Assembly: GCA_016617785.1 (NCBI GenBank)
Contig: JADILM010000001.1
Span: 744,001-808,000, forward strand
Length of the DNA stretch: 64,000 nucleotides
Direction: 5' to 3'
Source: Sporobolomyces roseus
Lineage: Eukaryota; Basidiomycota; Microbotryomycetes; Sporidiobolales; Sporidiobolaceae
Shown one piece after another: positions 12,703 through 25,900 of this stretch. Each line of letters begins with the position of its first letter. The stretch's first letter is position 1. Below the pieces are notes generated by a model that made no database searches, was not told the DNA's origin, and saw only the letters and a program-made list of their open reading frames with translations. Position numbers and translations under genes: made by a program.

Positions 12703-13059
12703 GCGAACTCAACGAAGGTATATTCAATCAGAATTGACCGAAACGCGAAAGGTCTGTTAGCGAATAACATTAGCTGACATCGCTTGATCCTCGAGCGCTC
12801 CACGAGACTCACCTGTATCCTCCGGTACGATTCCAATGCGTTCCCGCCTCGCTGTTGTGCTCGAAAGAATTTGAAAGTTGAGGGATCCAAGAAAGTGTTC
12901 AGAGGTTGGCGAGCGAGTGCTTGCGATTCGCGCTGATGCTGAGTGATGCCTGGATACCTTGCGCGCTTGAGCTAAGCTAAAGTCGAATACCGAGTGATTG
13001 GAGAAAGTACGAGAGTTGAGAAATTTCTGTTCATCTTGTTTGGCTTCCTTCACTTCACC
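12703..13059. promoter_or_regulatory. Bidirectional promoter region between RdRP and MSY1
   Basis: The two start codons point away from each other, 357 bases apart. A minus-strand open frame from 12890 (MDPSTFKFFRAQ...) ends at a good donor GTGAGT near 12812, but I found no in-frame join to the RdRP start; it may be a 5' untranslated exon or chance. Confidence 0.5.
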
Positions 13060-15092
13060 ATGATCTCAAGACAGCTCCTGAACTGCATCAGTCAACCAGC
13101 AAGAGCTTCAAGAACAGCCACAGCCTCTTACCGCTTCTTCTCCACCAGTTCTCTTCGTCAAAATGTTCTCAACGAGTTGGAAGAAAGAGGGATGTTACAA
13201 GATTTGACGAGGTACGCTAGACCTATCCATCTATCCCTTTGCTAGTGTTGACCACGGAGTAGCTGTACAGTCGAGCGGCTCGCAAACACGTTGAGAACCC
13301 AACGACCGTTTACCTCGGAGTCGATCCTTCAGCAAGTTCGCTGCACGTCGGGAACCTACTCGCTTTGATCGGTTTACTACATTTCCGACTACAAGGTCAC
13401 AACTCGATCGCACTGGTGAGTCCGCTTTCTCCGATCAAAGTCGCGGCAGCAGAAGGGAGCTGATTTGAGGAAAGTCGGAAACCGTGTTCTTTATAGATAG
13501 GAGGAGCTACAGGATCGATAGGGGATCCATCGGGGAGATCAACAGAACGCAACGCTCTAGATCCTGCGACACTGGAAGCGAACGTCGCAGGCATCACTCA
13601 GCAACTCACAACTTTCTTGGATCGAGGAGTCGCCTTTGCGCAGTCTCGAACACGGCGGAGAGATTCGGCGTCGAGCGCGTCAGAGCCATTGAGCAACGTT
13701 GAAGGAGGTATCAGAGTCGAGAACAACATGAAATGGATTGGAGGGATGAGTCTGCTGGAGTTTCTCAGCAAAGTAGGGAAAATGGCGCGAGTGTCGACGA
13801 TGCTATCGCGCGAAAGGTATGTCTGCGGTTCTCGACAAGACCACTGTAGAACGGAGTGAGCTGACTTCAGTTCCTGCACAGCGTCAAATCTCGACTCGAT
13901 TCGTCCTCTGGAATTTCATTCACCGAATTCTCCTATCAACTGCTCCAAGCCTACGACTTCCTTACCCTTCATCGCCTCCACAACTGTACAATCCAACTCG
14001 GTGGCTCCGATCAACTCGGCAACATCGTCAGTGGAATCGATATGATTCGACGATCGAAATTCGGTGAAACTGAGCAAGGAAAAGAAGTCGATGATCCTGC
14101 TTTCGGAGTGACGTTCCCGCTGTTGACGACGGCGAGTGGAGAGAAGTTTGGAAAGAGTGCGGGGAATGCGATTTGGTTGGATCCGAAAATGACTTCGCCT
14201 TTCGACCTTTATCAAGTGAGTTTGCATTTCCTAGCTTTGCGAGTTCGCACATCTCCGTCTCGCGAGGAAGAGATATCCGATTGCTATTCACCTTCAATAC
14301 CTCACTGACTCGTTTAATGATGATTCAGTTCTTCCTGCGGACAACGGATGAAGAAGTCGAGAAGTACCTCAAGATCTTCACTTTCATCCGAGTCGTCGAG
14401 CTCAAGGGTATCATGGAAGATCACAAGGTACGCTTTGAGATCCTTCGATGTCTCATGGTGCGCTTCTCACAATCGGCTCACGTGTTTCTCTCGCTCTTAT
14501 TCAGGCTCAACCTAGTTCTCGAATCGCTCAAAAAGTTCTCGCATCTGAAGCCACAGAGCTCATTCACGGCTGTGAGTATCTCTACCTGTCTCTGTCCCCC
14601 TCCCAAGGTCGTAGCTGACTTCGAGCGGTGTTCCTCGTTCACAGCCGAAGGTCTCCAACAAGCTTTAGCAGCGACGAAACTATTCTACACGCCCTCATCA
14701 ACCCTCTCCTCGATTGTCGATGGATCTTTGATCTCGGCACTTGACGGTGCATCCGAAAGCTCTACTATCCCGAGCATCTTGGTGAGATTGAGAAAAGAAG
14801 ACATTGTGGGAGAAAAGGCGGAAAAGATTGCGATTGAGAGTGGATTGTTCAGTTCGAAGAGTCCGTGCCCTTCTCTCTCTCTCATTCTGGATGTTGTATG
14901 TGCTGACGAGATGTTCTGTGTGATATAGCACAAGCGAGGAAAGCTATTGAGGCAGGAACACTACAGATCAACGGAGAGAAAGTTGCGGCAAAGAACCATC
15001 AGAGGAAGATCGGGGAGGAGGATCTGCTTGATGGGAGATTGATAGTATTGAAGTCGGGCAAGTCGGGTAATAAGGCAGTATTGCTAGAATAG
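13060..15092 (+). CDS. MSY1: Tyrosyl-tRNA synthetase, mitochondrial
   Basis: Charges mitochondrial tRNA-Tyr; a class Ic enzyme of bacterial type. The start at 13060 gives [18 protein letters not shown], an Arg/Ser-rich presequence without acidic residues, with [11 protein letters not shown] just after, typical of matrix import. An in-frame ATG at 12994 would add a hydrophobic extension and is less likely. The core shows [18 protein letters not shown] (HVGN is the HIGH motif), [39 protein letters not shown] and the KMSKS loop [14 protein letters not shown]. The C-terminal S4-like RNA-binding domain contains [12 protein letters not shown]. At least seven exons, with introns near 13214, 13415, 13817, 14215, 14429 and 14571. 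The stop is TAG at 15090. Confidence 0.94.
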
Positions 15093-15594
15093 ATTGTGAA
15101 TGATGGAAAGAATCGAAATCGCATCCAAAGGAGAATTTGGAACGAGTTCAAGAGTAGTTGTCACGCTGCTTCAGAGAGAGACTGTTCATGAGCGCGACGA
15201 TTTCTGTCTACAGAGCGAGGGAACGCCTTGAGAGAAGCAGCAGAGCGAAAGCGATTTCAGGATACGAGAAGAGAGAGAAAAACTAAAACAGTGGGAAGCG
15301 TATGGACAGAGAGAACGAAGCGTGTCGTACGTGTCTTGACAAGCTTGTGTATGGATGGTAGCAAGATTGAGCGGGATGAGTGAGTGTAGGCAAACAGTCT
15401 ACGTGAATTTGTTTGTTTTTCTCGAAATTTGAGAATTCGATTGAACTGAATCCAACAACAACCTACAACCACTCAAATCACTTCTCCACATCCTCTCAAG
15501 CACCTTCAGTACCTCAGCTAACTAGCACGATCAGTCTCTAACCTTCCTCGCTTCCCTCTCCTTCTTCCCTCTCTTCCTCTTTCATCCCGCCGTC
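15093..15594. other. Intergenic: MSY1 3' flank and DBF4 promoter
   Basis: Pyrimidine-rich sequence (CTTCCTCTTTC type) lies just upstream of the DBF4 start, as is common for fungal promoters. No gene or structured RNA was recognised. Confidence 0.45.
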
Positions 15595-18039
15595 ATGGCG
15601 ACCACAGCAACTACACCGAATCCACCAGGTCGCCATACTAGTCTCTTGATCGGTAACAACCAACGCAAGCATTCAGTGAGAACTGGTAATCGATCTCTCG
15701 ACCCTCAAGCTGATCGACCAAACGCGCCTGTCTTCCTCGAGGAACCACTCTTCTTACAAGGTTTATCACACGGTACTGCTGTAGCTGGAGGATCGAGATC
15801 AACTGCGACTGGGAGTAGGGCGTCATTGCAACAGTTGGGGATGGATGTGTTGAGGGATGAGGTTCAGGGAGGTTCGACCAACAAATCAAAGAAGCGAACA
15901 GCTGGAGAAGTGCTGGATTTGACAAACACTACTACCAACTCTCCGGAACAAGACAATCCAATCGTCGGTCCTTCAGGGAGACAGGTCAAGAAGCCGAGAA
16001 TGCCTTGGGACGAGATCGCAGAGAAAAAAGCGGAGATGTTAGCCAACAGGCAGAAGCAACAGAAGAAGAGGGAGAGAGAGCAGAGGCAAGAGAAGTTGGC
16101 TCAGGAGTCGGCGATGTGGAGGGCAAAGTACAAGAAGGCGTTCCCTTCGTTCACTTTCTACTTCGACACTATCGACGAAGCTACGAAGGCTCAACTCGGT
16201 ATCCAGGTCAAGAAGCTCGGTGCTGTACGTTCTAATTGTTCTAGTCTACGTCCTCGTACTTCGCTGACCACCGTCGAATCTGGGGAACGAACAGTCCGTC
16301 GATCAATTCTTCAGCAAAAAAGTCACTCACGTCGTCACTTCTCGATCACTCCCTACCCAATCCAACAAGGAGAACATCGACTCTCCCGCATTGTCGACAA
16401 GCAAGTCTGGAGGTCAAGTTGAATCGGCAGTCGGAAAGACGAAGAAACATTCTGTGCGAAGTCCGAAATCTTACTCTCTCCTCAACGGTCAAAAGCTTCG
16501 ACCGTACGTTCCCTCTCTCACTTCGAGTGAAGGTCGAACACAAAACTGACGCCTACTCGTGAGCGTTGCAGACACGCTGGTGATCTTGAGAAGAACCCTT
16601 TCATCGATTCGCAAGATATTCTTTCGAAAGCTATGGACTTCAAACTCAAAATCTGGCATCTCGAGAGTGCGTCAAATCTTATTAGCTCGACCTGACCTTG
16701 CTCCAGTACTGACAATTCTACATTCTCTCGATCAGAATTACACCTCATTCTCGCTCGCATCAATTCTCACTCTCCGAACAAGGACACTTCTCTCCAACGC
16801 AACCCTTCCCTACCCTCTCTCCTCCGCGACGAACAACTCTACGGTACTCGAGAACGTGATCCTTTCGTCCCTCGTCACGACATGCACTACTTCGCTCCGA
16901 ACAAGTACTATCTCCTCGTCGAAGATTCTACCGGTGAACATCGACCGATCGTCATTCAAGAGTACGACAAACCTCGCAAGCACGAAGATCCTACTTGGCC
17001 GGTACTCTACGGAGGAATTGAAGGAAGGAGTGGATTCTACAAACCCGAAGGTCCTCCCGTCGTTTACCAAGCTCGCTACAACCCGAACCCTGTCCCGAAA
17101 CGTCCTTCTCTCGCACCTTCCGCCAAGACGATCGATGGTTCGACAACGACCAAGTTGATGGCTGGATTCTCGACGACTGCAGCTCGAGCAGTAGGAGCTC
17201 CGAACCTTCGACGTGCGATCTCGCTTCAAAACGTTCCTGGTGCCGGTACTTCGAAGTCAATCGCAGAGGAGAGCAAACACGCCGCACCTGGAGGAATCCA
17301 TCGACGAGATTCCTACATCGCTGCATCCGGCAACTCGCAAATCATCACTTCCAACACTGGTACTTCGACTCGATCTGGTGCAGCTATGCAACCTGGAACT
17401 GGTAAAGGTGGGGCAGTAGACAAGCGACTCGCGTTATTACAGAACAGAGCAGTCTCGATGTCGATGGGTGGAGCGAGTGGTTCGGGAACGAAAAAGGAAG
17501 TAGCTTCGAACAAGGTGAAACCGATTAGGAGGAGTAAGAGTACTGGTGGAGGTGACAGGTGGGATCTAGGAATGAAAATGAGGGAAGAACCGAAGAAACC
17601 TGGATATTGCGAGAATTGTCGAATCAAGTACGACGATTTCAAGACTGTAAGTTTCCCTCCTCATTCTACATTCTTTCCTGATCTTCCAACTGACCTCGTT
17701 CTTCGACCCCTCTAGCACGTCGTCTCGAACAAACATCGTCGATTCGCTTTGAACGACAAGAACTGGATTGATCTCGACGGACTTCTCGATCAAATCGCTC
17801 GTCGAACCGTTCGAGTCGAATCTATCCTTTCACCCTCTCAATCATCCGTCGCTTCTTCTTCTCCCGCTCGCAACATGGAAGATTCTGGATTCTTCGACCA
17901 AGATCAATTCGAGGACAAGGATTCGGAAGATCGTCAATCCGAAGAAGACGATGGCGAAGGAGGATCGGATGGAGCTGAGGCAGAGCGAATGTATGAAGAC
18001 GAGGACGAAGCTGAGGATGAGGAGGACGAGGAGCTTTGA
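15595..18039 (+). CDS. DBF4: DBF4-type regulatory subunit of the Cdc7 kinase
   Basis: Dbf4 activates the Cdc7 kinase, which phosphorylates the MCM helicase to fire replication origins. The start is at 15595 (MATTATTPNPPGRH). Exon 1 (15595-16224) ends in a basic coiled-coil-like stretch; exon 2 starts at 16295 with SVDQFFSKKVTHVVTSRSL, a BRCT-like segment (motif N). Exon 3 carries DILSKAMDFKLKIWHLE. Motif M is seen as YYLLVEDSTGEHRPIVIQEY followed by WPVLYGG near 16910-17010. The Cys2His2 zinc finger (motif C) reads GYCENCRIKYDDF, then after an intron HVVSNKHRRFALND. The C-terminus is very acidic (Glu/Asp runs). Order and spacing match the family well. The stop is TGA at 18037. Confidence 0.93.
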
Positions 18040-18605
18040 CTCGCACGGGAGAAGGTGATGAAGGTTGCCGAGGTGCTACAACAAGATGAAGACGAGATGA
18101 ATCAAGCACTGGCTATGGCTCTCTACATGGCCGCAGCCCGTCCTAAGTCTCGACTACTTCTCTAGATCCCAGATCTTATTGAAGATATTGCACAACACGC
18201 TTGTTGTTGATCCCCTTTCCGCCTTTCTTCGCCCTTTCTTCCCTCTCTCTACTTTAGCTATACACTGCCTACTCACCCCTCTTCCCTCCTCTTCTACATA
18301 CGCTCTCGCAACCACATCTCCCTATCTACCCACTTCCTTTCTTCGCATACTTCTGTGCTTTTACCTTTGATCTCTCACGATATACCCATTTTTTGACCTT
18401 GCTTCCTCATTTCCTACCCTTCTCTTCTCTTTGCGCATATGCATCAATGACTTTCCTTCACTCTCGTTCAGCGTGCGAGAGAGAGCTGGTTCGACTAAAC
18501 AAGAACCGTTTCGATTTCGTTTCAACAATCAAGCTTCATTCTTTCTCACATTGGAATCTATTCGGATTCGTTCCGTCCATTCACTCGGTTAATCTATATC
18601 CTTTC
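18040..18605. other. Intergenic between convergent DBF4 and family copy A
   Basis: Contains the 3' flanks of two convergent genes and a long pyrimidine-rich tract (about 18190-18420). The stretch from about 18497 to the copy A stop resembles the corresponding flank of copy B (from about 28153), so it belongs to the duplicated segment. Confidence 0.5.
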
Positions 18606-20470
18606 CTATCGACTCGACGAGAACAAGAATGATTCTCCAAGGTTGACTCCTGCGAAGAGACGTTTCGCAACGAGATTGGCAAATTCGACTCGTTCGTCGA
18701 TTATCGGTACTGAACTTGTTGACGAGGAAGATAGGGAGGAGGCAACGGTTTCGTGCGATTGTTCGACGATTTGAGCTGATGTAGAATCGGGAGGAAAGGA
18801 AGAAAGTGCTTTGACGGGCGATTTCGATTTGGGTTGTGGAAGAGCGAAGGGAAGGGGTTCTGGTGAAGGCGAGATAGTCTGGATCGAGGTTGAAGGGGTA
18901 GTACGAGGAGAGGAAGAAGATTGAGAGGGTTCGACTTCAGCTTGCGAAGCCGAAGAAGAGATCTCCATATCGCTTTCTTCATTCGAAAATGTTTGAGCTG
19001 GAGTGAGGAGGGAGTTCGAGTGATTGTTAGATGTGATAGAAGCTGCTTGACTTGCGGAGGTCGAGCGAGAATCGGGAACAGAAAGGCTCGAGTCGACTGC
19101 GTTTGATCTTTCGAAGGGTGTCTGAGCTTGTTCAGTGTAAATCGACGGTCCGAGACCAAAGGGGCGAGCGTGGTTCTGCTTCAAGGACTGAGGGTATGGA
19201 GGAAGAGGCTGAGTGAGAGGAGGAGAGGACGAGAGTTTTGGACCTCGTCCTGTGCCCCAAGACGTTGTCAACGGATAATGTTCGACAGTCGACTCGGCTA
19301 GCATCCTCGCGACTCGATCCGCTCCCCAAGCTGTTCCGACCCTGAACAGTCCAACTACTTCGTGACCCATCCAACCGATTCTCTCTTCGAACGGTCCACA
19401 TCGAGATTGCCTCGCCCATCTTCGAAGCGTCTTGATCCCTGTGCGTTCCGACAAGTTTCGAACGAGAACGTGAAAATGAGGCAGATGAAGTTGACGAGGT
19501 AACGCGAGATGAACTCGAGGGTCACGGGTTCCTCGAGGCTCGACGAGTTCTATAATTCGATCCATGCAAGCTTTCGATCGAACTGTGCAGATCAACGAGG
19601 GATGTCCCTTCCCTTTAACGACTTGTGTGTCATAGAGAGTGACGTCGAGTGAGTCGGTGAAGTTCTGGAGGAAGGCAGGAGAGAGTTCTTGCTGAAATCC
19701 AGCGATCCAAAGTCGAATCGGCGTCGGTAGATGGATCTCCTGATCGTTGGAAGCTTGTGCGGTGGGACTGGAGAAGAATGAAGTAGGAGAAGAGGTAAGA
19801 AGTGAAGCATGCTCAATCGGAGGAGGCGCAGGAAGAGACGAAGGTGTCGAAGAAGTGCGAGAAACTCCAGGAGGACCAGGGAGTGCAGAACGACGAGTGC
19901 AGGATTCCGGTTGAGGATGAGGTGGAAGATTCTTGTTGATCCATTCTTCTGCGTCTATGGATCTCATTTGAAGCACGTTTGCAGCATCTTGAGCTGTTTC
20001 CCCACGAAACTCAGGAATTTCGCTGAGAACGACAGCAAAAAGTTGATCCAGCTTACCTTGCTCTTTCCCGCCGAGATACCATCCTGCTATAGTAAACCTT
20101 GACCATTCCATCGAAGCTTTGAGAGCGATCTTGCCATGTTCTGATTCGAGAGATTCTTTTGACGCTCGACTAAGCAAGAGTTGGAGAATGAAGTGTCTCG
20201 TGAGCGAGTTGTGACGGACGCAGATGGTCGTCAGAGCTGATGACATCCTCCACGAGTCTGCAACATCATTTCACGACGTCAGCTTGCGTTGCAGAGGGAG
20301 ACGAGAGATCAAACTGAACGAAGTTTCATAACTGGATCTTCAACACCTCGCTTGCTCAATGCGCGTAGCCAAAAGACTGTGTAGATGATATCTTCCTCCA
20401 TGACGGCGTTCTGGAGGTGATCGATGAGCTGGGAGATCGAGAGGTTTCCGATGTTGAAGCCGTCCGCCAT
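18497..20470. repeat. Segmental duplication, unit A
   Basis: Covers copy A and part of its 3' flank. The matching unit is 28153-30095, same orientation. Similarity is patchy: the exon 1 start, the GPPGVSR linker region and a 28-base stretch near 18615 are nearly identical, other parts much less. Confidence 0.65.
18606..20470 (-). CDS. Unrecognised protein, copy A of a two-member family with possible RRM-like domains
   Basis: Three exons, 20320-20470, 20057-20257 and 18606-19993, give 579 residues with phase kept at both joins. I do not recognise the family. Residues 1-160 are helical (ISQLIDHLQNAVMEEDIIY, FILQLLLSRASK). A conserved linker has WINKNLPPHP and RSALPGPPGVSR. Around residues 210-370 two segments look like degenerate RNA-recognition motifs: IRLWIAGF...SLICTV, then HFHVLVRNL...EVVGLFRV. 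The C-terminal 200 residues are Ser/Pro-rich with QTISPSPEPLPFALPQ. The second intron is 63 nt with no stop in frame, so retention would insert 21 residues. Copy B at 28199-30095 has the same exon plan. RNA binding is an inference from the motif shape only. Confidence 0.75.
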
Positions 20471-20856
20471 CTGACGAGAGGAGCTGGGTGCGAGTCCGCG
20501 AGCCAAGTTGCAGTGAAGTGAGAGCTCAAACGAGAGCGCAGTCTAGCGTATCGAAAAGTGAGGGGAAAAGAGAGAGAGGAAGAGAGAAGTTTTCAATCTT
20601 TTGTCACTGCAGCTGAAACGCTCAACGCGACGCAACACCAGCAAGAATACACAACGTAGTCTCTCGTTCTGACCAGTAAGGTCGGGAGTTTCGCTTTTGA
20701 ACGCTTTTGCATACGAAAGAAAGAACCGAAAATACAAACACCATTCTACGTCGCCGGATCTCTCATCCTCTGATCCTCTCCCTCAATCGTGACCTTGCCG
20801 TAACGACATCATTCATTAACCATTATTGACTATACACAAAACCCTCATGAACAAAT
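20471..20856. other. Intergenic between copy A promoter and CCP1 3' end
   Basis: Both neighbours are on the minus strand. An open frame at 20543-20737 has no recognisable motif. Nothing else was seen. Confidence 0.4.
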
Positions 20857-22446
20857 TTAGGATTGTTGTTGATCCTCGAGTTTCTTGAGCTGGACGACTT
20901 CAGAAAGTTGAGATTCGGGAACTCCCAAGTGGATAAGCCTGTACGTCGGATCAGTAACATTAGCTCTATGCCATGAGGTCGAGAGAACGAGGCGTGAGAA
21001 GGCGTACTTGGAGAAGACCTTTGAGAAATCAGAGAAGAACTTGTCTTCGTCCTTTGCGTAGAGTTGAGCGGTAGGCTTGAATGCCTTGTCAGTTGAAAGA
21101 GCCATATCGGTACGGAGCTAATGGGGTCGAAACGCCTCTCGTCAGTACGGATACGGTGGGAGCGAACGGAGAAAGTGAGACGAACCATCATGAGAGACTT
21201 GTTGTCCTTGTTCTCGTATTGAGGGGGACCCTTCCACTTGCGCTCTTGCCACTTCTCGTCGAACAAGAGACGGTAGTACTCGTTCGAGAAAGTGATACTA
21301 CAGAAGAGCTCTCAAGGTCAACAAAGATCGGAGAAAGCGTGCGGGAAAGGTGGAGCTATACTCACGGAGAGTAAGACCAAGGTCCGTCGAATCCAGATCG
21401 GTCAACGTGGCATCGACCGAGAGCGTGGGCACCGGAAAGAGCGACTGAGGAGAAAGCAAGCTGTCAGTCTTCGCACGAGGGGGAACAAAACTGAGAGCTG
21501 AACTTCGACTCACCAATCTCTTCATCGTTGAATCCCATTCGGTAGAAAATCTTTCGAATGTGATCAGCACCCTTGTCACCATCGGGAAGACGACCATCAG
21601 GAGTGCAGTGTTCTGTTAACGGTTTAATGGAAATTAGCTCTGTTCCCAGTACTGAAAGAGAGTAAATAATGCTTACCGACGTTACCATCCTTTCGGCCAG
21701 CCCTCCATGGGACGTAAGGTCCACCGAGCTCTTGAACAGCTACTACACCAGCAAGGGTCCAGAGATCGGAGTAAGAGATCTCGGGGAACTTGGTCTTGAC
21801 AGCTTCGAGACGTGCTCGTGCCTTCTCAAGTCCAGCGTTGGCACCGTGATTCGCTTCAGGAGCGAATCGCATAGTAGCACTATCGAAATCGGAGAGAGGT
21901 CAGCCTGATATCGATGATTTTTTTTGAAATCAAAAAGAGACTCACCCGTTTGATCCTCCAGAGTTTGATTCCTTGTCGTAAGTTCCGGAGCAATGCCACG
22001 CGAGACGAACGAGAACGGGACCGTATGAACCATCTAATCCATTCGTGTGAACCGATAATCAGTTTCCCGAAAACGCAGGAAGTTTGAAAAATAGCGAGCA
22101 ACTCACCATCGTAATCCTCTTGTTCAAGGACTTCAGCGACTGCGTTGTACACCTTTTGATAATCTACCTCTTTAGGGGAAGCGGCATCCCTGATCTTCCT
22201 AGGATCCTCATCCGCCGTCGGGTCTCTCTGCGAAACGTAATAAGCACCTCCACCGAGTACACCTGCACCGAGTAAACCGTAAAGGAAAGCGTTGGATGAT
22301 CCACCCGATGAGGATGGACCGGATTGACCGGGAGTGGTAGCGAGGAATCGACGGGAAGCGTGGCGAGATGCGAGAGAGGCGGAAGAGAATGCGGTACGGG
22401 AAGCGAGTCGGGGAGTTGAACGAAGGAGGGATGAGGTGAATGACAT
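20857..22446 (-). CDS. CCP1: Cytochrome c peroxidase, mitochondrial
   Basis: Heme peroxidase of the intermembrane space that reduces hydrogen peroxide with electrons from cytochrome c. The start at 22446 gives [17 protein letters not shown], an Arg/Ser-rich import signal. Next comes a hydrophobic stretch [19 protein letters not shown], the sorting segment cleaved in the bipartite presequence. The distal heme pocket reads [15 protein letters not shown] (Arg, Trp and His present), the proximal side [13 protein letters not shown], and [17 protein letters not shown] lies between. [20 protein letters not shown] and [16 protein letters not shown] follow the known order. At least seven exons; the last encodes [18 protein letters not shown]. 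All catalytic residues expected of the family are visible. Confidence 0.94.
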
Positions 22447-22906
22447 GATGATTGAAGTAGTAGTAGTGGCTAGCCTGCGAGTAGATTCAATCAGTTAGTC
22501 TCTTTTGATTTCTGAGGGAGAGGGAGCAAGAGAGATAAGTGAGAGTGGGGAAACGGAACGACCTTCAATCGTACAGGTGCAGTGAAGGCTACTCAATATT
22601 CAAGAATGGATGGTCAGACTCACTAGTAAGGATTTGCCGTGAAAGGAGAGGGAGGAAGAGGGAGGAAAATGGGAAGATCTGAAATCCAAATCCTCTGCTG
22701 ACAAATTCCAGTTCGTCCAATCGACGACGCCCTAAAAATTCCGGGACTCTAGCGTAAAGTCACCTGCTGGGGAATATCTCTCTCGTTCGTAACGACAGTA
22801 TGAGAATAGGCAATTGCGAGAGAGACCTTTTTGCAAATAGAAACGAAACGAGAGAGAGAGAGAAAGGGAATAAAGTTTGGAAGAAAAAAAAGCTACACCA
22901 AAAAAC
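22447..22906. other. Intergenic: CCP1 promoter and 3' flank of the Pro/Arg-rich gene
   Basis: Contains GA-rich runs (about 22845-22870) and an A-rich tract near 22885. No gene or RNA was recognised. Confidence 0.4.
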
Positions 22907-25900
22907 CTATCTCCTTCTTCCAGCTTGAGGAGGAGGTGGACCTCTCCTAGGCTCATCATAAGGTCTTCCTCCTCCTCCCTGATAGTACGGTGGCGAAGGA
23001 GGTCGAGCAGACGGAGGAGGACCAGAATAGGAATCTCGATAATTCGAAGGAGGAGGTCCTGGAGGGTAATTTGATACTGGAGGTGGGCGGTACGAGTCGT
23101 CGAGTCGTCGATCATCTCGGTAGGGAGCTCTGTTGACGGGAGAAGGTCCCGGGCCTAAATGATGAAGAGAGTCAGCGAATGAGTCAAGAGATGCGAAGGA
23201 AGAGAAAGAGAGTACCTCTTCGATCGAAATGATCACGATCATCTACGAGTGGTGGTGATGGACCTCTGTATTGTTGTGAAAGAGGAGGAGGTCTATCCCG
23301 GTACGAAGCAGGAGGAGGGCTTTGAGCTCGTCGAAGAGGCGGTAAAGGTCCGGAATCGTTTCTGCCTCTCGACGATGGCGGAGGGAGAGGTGGCGACATT
23401 GGTCGACCGTACGCGGGCTCGTAAGGCGGATAAGGAGGTCTATCGCAGGAAGAAGAGTGTCAGCAACAAAGACCGAGCAACGTTTTCGAGGAGGGAAACT
23501 CACCGATCGTCATATCTTGAAGAAGCCAACGGCGGAGGCGGTCCGTTACTGAATCGTCTATCTCGATCATCCCTATCGTAAGGATGAGGCATCGTCGAAG
23601 ACGCTCGAGGTGGTGACATCCTCGAAGAAGACGGATTACTTCCTAGAGGCGGCGAACGAGGTGGAGGACCCGAAACATAGTAGGGATCTTTCGCTGAGTA
23701 AGGTCCGTTGCGAGGTGGTGCTATATTGCGAGTAGGAGGCATGTTGCGAGATGACGGTCCGGGTAAAGGAGAGTGAGCTCTCGATCGAGGAGGAGGCGAA
23801 CGGGAACGCGATCGCAAGGGCGGAGGAGGACCCTATCGAGGGTGCAATGAAGGTGTCAGTCGATTCGAGAAGTGAGTCAAAGGAAGGAAGAGTAGAAGAC
23901 GTACAGTAGCTCTTCGGTCTCTTTCATCGAAACCACGATTGTAAGGAGGAGGCACAGCTGAGAGAGGGGGAGGAAGATAGTCTCTCTCCCTCTCGTAAGG
24001 TGGACCTCTCGAAGGTGGCAGAGAGCTCGAAAGAGAAACAGGCGGAGGTCCATTCCTTCGATACTCTTCTTGAGGAGGAGGAAAGCGTCGATCTCGATCA
24101 TCGAGAGGAGGCAGAGAAGGAGGGGGTGGTGCGAATCGTCGATCTTCGTTCGTCAGGGGAGGCGGAAGTCTCCGGGGCGGAGGAGAACGGGATCTGCCTC
24201 TACCGATTGAGCGAGGCGGTGCGTACGGCGGTGAAGGACCTCTACGGAGATCAGCTGCGTGTAAAGGTACAGGTGCTTGACCGTATCGAGTCGAAAGGGG
24301 AGGCGCTCGATGACGATCGTCGGCGAATCTTCGACCGGGAGGAGAGATGCTTCGGCGTCGGAGAGGAGGTGGAGGAGACAGAGTACGCCTTCGTTCGTAC
24401 CTTGGATCGGCACGAGGAGGCATTGGTGGTCCTCGATTTCCTGGAGGCGGAGAGTAAGGTCGTCGATCGATCGAATGCGCAGAACCTCGACTATCCGGAG
24501 CACGTGACGGTGGTGGAGGGTGAGAGTACGGAGGAGCGTTGGCGTTGTTGCGAGCTTGAACATGAGGAGGTGGTGCGAAAGTTGGAGTTGGAGGAGCTGG
24601 TTGACCGTGTTGATGAATTTGATATGCGTTTCTCACGACATCGGAATGTTGTGGACCTCCCTTGTCGTCACCTTGTTGAGACCCTTGAGTAGACCCATTC
24701 CTTTCAACAGCACCGGCACCAGCAGCTTCTCGTGCTTCCTTCTCAGCTTTCTCCTTTGCCCTCTTTTCCGCAATTTCTCTAGCTTCTCGATCTTTCCTTT
24801 CCCCTCTAGTCTCCTTCCTACCCGGAGCTGGCGCACTGATTCCTTTCGTAGGTGCGATCGCAGCTTCACGTTCTCGAGCCAATCTTGCTGCCAATTCTTC
24901 CGCATACTGTTGCGCCGAACCCGAAACATTTGCTTGTGGTACACCGTCTTGGGAGGAGTCCATGTCAGTATCGTCCTGGAGCTTGATGGGGAAACCGTCG
25001 GAATCGAACACGAGTTCAGTCGGAGGGCGAGGCGGAGAGTGATGCATCGTTTCTGAAGGTGCGAATTCTGAAGAAGGAGGTCGAGAAGGGGATGAGGGAG
25101 AAGCTAGCGTAGTAGACTGTGGGATAGAATCGGGAACTCGGTCGTTGGTGTTTGATGCTTCTTGAGGCAGTTTCGAAGTTTGCTGAGAATCGGATTCGTT
25201 CTTGACTGCAGAAGGGTCGATACTTGCGAGGACTTGCACGGAGTCTTGGAAGATAACGTCGTCGGCTTCTCCTGTTGAATCGTCGTCACTGCTGAGAACT
25301 AGAACTTCGGTATCGGTTGCTGAAGGTTTCGAACGAGAAGCAGAGGAAGGAGAAGAAGGAGAAAGGACTGGTCGATGAGAGGGTTGTTCAAGGGTTCTGG
25401 GCGATGGAGGTTGAGATCGAAGCTTGTTCCGTTGACTCTGTATAGGTTGTACGAGTTGTGCCGCTACTTCGAGATCCGAGTCGGAGTCTGAGGATGAATC
25501 CGAATCCAGGTTGTTATCCTCCTCCTCTAGTTCCTGTTCTTGTTCTTGCTGCTCCTGTATCTCCTCGTACGATACTAGTGGCTCTGTTGCCTCACTGGAA
25601 GCTCCTACTGGAGGCGAGGTTGAAAGTGTGATGACGGAAGAATCCTCTTTCTTCTCTCCTTCTGGCTGTTGTTGGACTTGCTGTACTGGAAGAGGGAGGA
25701 GTCTAGAAGGTACTCTGAATAATGGATGTTCTCCTGCCTTGACTGAATCCCGTAGAGTTCGAAGGAGGGCGAGGTCTCGTTGAAAGTCGATTAATTGATT
25801 CGGAGTCTGAGTCTGAGAGGAGGGAGAAGCGGTTGACGAGGCCGTTGCGACGAGAGGTTGTTGCATAAACCACTTAGTAGGGAGGGAAGGGGACCAGGAA

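Noticed and set aside
12757..13053. Extra 5' coding exon for the RdRP from an ATG at 12890
   Set aside because: No in-frame splice to the 12702 start was found, and an in-frame stop lies just before that start.
24000..24692. Plus-strand 230-codon open frame
   Set aside because: Antisense shadow of the Pro/Arg-rich gene, whose biased codons leave the other strand open.
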